Shown here one piece after another: positions 38,044 to 40,000 of a DNA stretch of 40,000 nt. Numbering within the stretch: position 1 is the first letter of the stretch; each line of letters opens with the position of its first letter. The notes below the pieces were generated by a model that was not told where the DNA came from, did not search any database, and worked only from the letters and a program-made list of their open reading frames with translations. A program made the translations under genes and the position numbers. This DNA comes from Prorocentrum cordatum (taxonomy: Eukaryota > Sar > Dinophyceae > Prorocentrales > Prorocentraceae). The stretch is taken from the NCBI GenBank assembly GCA_963575745.1, contig CAUYUJ010006490.1:1-40000 (forward strand). The letters are read 5' to 3'.

Positions 38044-39440
38044 AAGTTGTTCCAATTCAGTGCCTTGTCTGACTTGGCGTGCGCCTTAAACCCCCCCTCG
38101 TGTCCACAGCCTTGTTCTCTTCATACTCAACCCTCCTCAGAGTTTCTCGGCCCTGGGACGCGTCGACCACCGCACTGCCGCGTCGCCGTCACCCGAGACG
38201 GTGCCAGGAGGATGAGGAAGAGGAGAGGAGGAGGAGTAGGAGGATGAGGAGGAGGAGGATGAAGAGGAAGTAGGGAGAGGGAGGTGGGGAGGTGAGGAGA
38301 GGGGAGAGATGAAGTAGGGGGAGAGGAGGAAGGAGGGTAGGAGGGGCCTAGGAGAAGGAGGGGGAGGAGGAGGAGGAGGAGGAGGAGGAGGAGGAAGAGG
38401 AGGAGGAGGAGGAGGAGGAGGAGGAGGAGGAGGAGGAGGGGGTGGCGGCGGGAGTGGCAGTGCCGAAATGCGCCCAGAGTCCTGCAAGGCATGCGGGTGC
38501 AAACCCGACTTGTCTGGCGGATGCTCGGGGGGTGGGGGGCTGTGCTCAGAGGAGGCCGCAGCACCGCTCCACGATGTGTGGTGTTCCATCGATTCTGCAG
38601 GGCGGGCTCTGTCCCAAATCGGTGTCTCGGTGCGGATCGACTGCGCGCCTCGTCTCCGTCGTCGTCGGCGGTGTCGTCGTGGTCGTGGTGCTTGTTGCTC
38701 TGCTCGGGATTTGTTCCCCATATGCAGTGACCACGATCACCACCACCTCCCCCTCCATGGTCCCTCTGGAATTCATCGTGGAGGCTTCTCGAAGGGTTTT
38801 TTTTCTGGTGCCCAGACTTGAAAGGCTTTCTTCGGGGGCCTCTCACACTGGGCCCCACCTCCTGGGTGTTATGATGGAGGCGCCGTCGGGAGTGCGGGGC
38901 TTGGGAGGAAGGCGGGGGGGGCTTTCGCGAATGGCTTTAAAATCGAGCTCTTCTCCGAAAAGCCCCTCGATCTGATCGAATTTTGGGCACGTCTAGGCGG
39001 CCACTCTAGTGAGACTTTTATGGCGTGTGCACCGATGCGATCTACACAGCCGTAACAGATAGGTAGCTCTACGTAAGCATTCCTCGAAAATGATTTCACA
39101 GTCGTTATTGGGCAATCAGGGCCTCGTGCCATCGCGGGCTTTGAGGCCCTCTGTGGGTGCCTCCTGGGGTTTCTGGGGGGCCTCTTGGGGCCTCTTGTGT
39201 ACAGGTTGGGTCGTTGTCGGGCCGAAGAACCGTCGCGGGCTGGTCTGGGCAACTTGCGCTGTCTCGGAGCTACAGTTCGCCGCCCTGGAGTCTTCTAGAA
39301 GCCGAGAGGGTTGTGAGTAAACAATATTGGGAAGGCCAATTTTTGAAGGCTGATTGCTATGAAGGGGGTCTGCCCCTTGCAAACTGCAGAACTTCCTGGG
39401 GGCAGCTGACGCTCATTCTAACGCTCAACTCCGCTGTCGT
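38000..39440 (+). other. Probable intron with a GGA array
   Basis: Separates two halves of one protein signature. Contains a polypurine GGA array at about 38205-38440, a region of GTCGTCG steps near 38650-38700, and a CTTGGGGG-rich patch at 39150-39195. I cannot fix the splice sites: dinoflagellate introns often use GC or GA donors, and an AG acceptor is available at 39443-39444 or 39449-39450. Confidence 0.45.
38205..38440. repeat. (GGA)n array
   Basis: GGA/GAG with AGGTAGG and GATGAGG variants, purine on the + strand, inside the probable intron. Confidence 0.9.
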
Positions 39441-40000
39441 GCAGGCACAGTGGCGGATATCACCCTTCGACAATGTCAGGATGACTTCGATCCAGAGAGA
39501 GTGTCGGGCGTCATACAGTATCTATCAAAGGCCCATGATGGCACTCGTGTAGTTTTAGATGAGCCCACACTGAGTTATTTGACGCGCTCTTTTTGCATAT
39601 TTGAGGTTGCTTGCACGAAGCCCGGCAAGCTTTGCATCGATATGAGTGAAGACACCTCGAACATGTTCTTGCAGGGCGCCTTCTCCATCGATGCTAAGGC
39701 AGCCACATCGACAAGCGAGTAGCACAAGTACCTAGTGGATGGTTACATCCTTGGGCAGTGGGGATCTTACAGAAGATTCAACGAGAGCGTTTCAGCCGCG
39801 TTCCGGTCGGCCTACAGGTCCAAAGTGGAGGCCGAGGAAGAGGTCTCCATCGAAGTAACCGACAGGGAACAGAAAGAAGAGCTGAACCAAGAGCGCTTGA
39901 GGGCGCAGGAGGCAGCAAAGGTGGCAGTGGAGGCGAAGGACGAGGCGAGACGGTTGGCTGAGGACCATAAAGCCGAGGTACAGGCGGCAAAGCAAGAGAC
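39441..40000 (+). pseudogene. Second exon of the VSH/WLDY protein, in-frame TAG, runs off the window
   Basis: One frame reads VADITLRQCQDDFDPERV, VVLDEPTLSYLTRSFCIFEV, LCIDMSEDTSNMFLQGAFS, then TAG at 39720-39722. The same frame continues without further stops to the window end: HKYLVDGYILGQWGSYRRFN, ESVSAAFRSAYRSKVEAEEE, then a charged Glu/Ala/Lys/Arg-rich coiled-coil-like stretch (ERLRAQEAAKVAVEAKDEAR). LRQCQDDF and RSFCIFE fit the second half of the family signature begun in exon 1. Protein sense on both sides of the TAG means a recent nonsense mutation, a base error, recoding or editing, or splicing around it. It could still be a working gene. Confidence 0.6.

Noticed and set aside
1-40000. 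CRISPR array, bacterial operons, phage genes
   Set aside because: No regularly spaced identical repeats with unique spacers and no ribosome-binding or operon layout. All evidence points to a eukaryotic nuclear genome.

Overview
This window looks like nuclear DNA of a dinoflagellate. The strongest sign is an exact 22-nt dinoflagellate spliced-leader sequence at 26087-26108. It sits at the 5' end of a LINE-type retrotransposon and is oriented as it would be at the start of a trans-spliced mRNA. GC-rich composition, long polypurine GGA arrays, very low gene density and a tyrosine-recombinase family I associate with dinoflagellates agree with this. I cannot name the species.

Layout. 1-5150 is intergenic: a cluster of a 14-bp motif, a foldback repeat, about 1.4 kb of mostly GGA polypurine DNA interrupted by a short inverted-repeat element, and a second terminal-inverted-repeat (TIR) element. 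5747-7121 (minus strand) is a tyrosine recombinase with its catalytic residues intact and an N-terminal frame break. 7.1-14.7 kb is repeat-rich: quasi-periodic CCCAAGA arrays, a CTC array, second copies of earlier repeats, a T-shaped palindrome and microsatellites. 14.7-17.4 kb is very GC-rich, with two weak coding candidates. 17627-19250 is a decayed Ty1/copia-type RT-RNase H region. 20.1-21.6 kb is a two-unit tandem duplication. 21.6-26.1 kb carries more short inverted-repeat elements and several tandem repeats. 26087-30589 is the spliced-leader-tagged LINE (ORF1, endonuclease, RT), broken by frameshifts and a mutated RT active site. It ends abruptly in a 30.6-35.6 kb field of 380-690 bp repeat units, each carrying a hairpin. 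37504-40000 holds a split gene: one exon, about 1.4 kb of probable intron with a GGA array, then a second coding stretch with an in-frame TAG that runs off the window.

Both retroelements are on the + strand and look dead. The single-copy host gene candidate is the split gene at the right end. Most of the window is non-coding repeat. The most unusual signals are (i) the 30.9-35.2 kb hairpin family, whose stems change in a compensatory way between copies; (ii) five same-orientation copies of a roughly 128-bp inverted-repeat element, two of them bracketed by unrelated 42- and 67-bp direct repeats; (iii) a 200-bp palindrome with two inner GC-rich hairpins; and (iv) the spliced leader fixed at the LINE 5' end.

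All calls come from reading the sequence. No database search was done, and coordinates may be off by a few bases at repeat edges.
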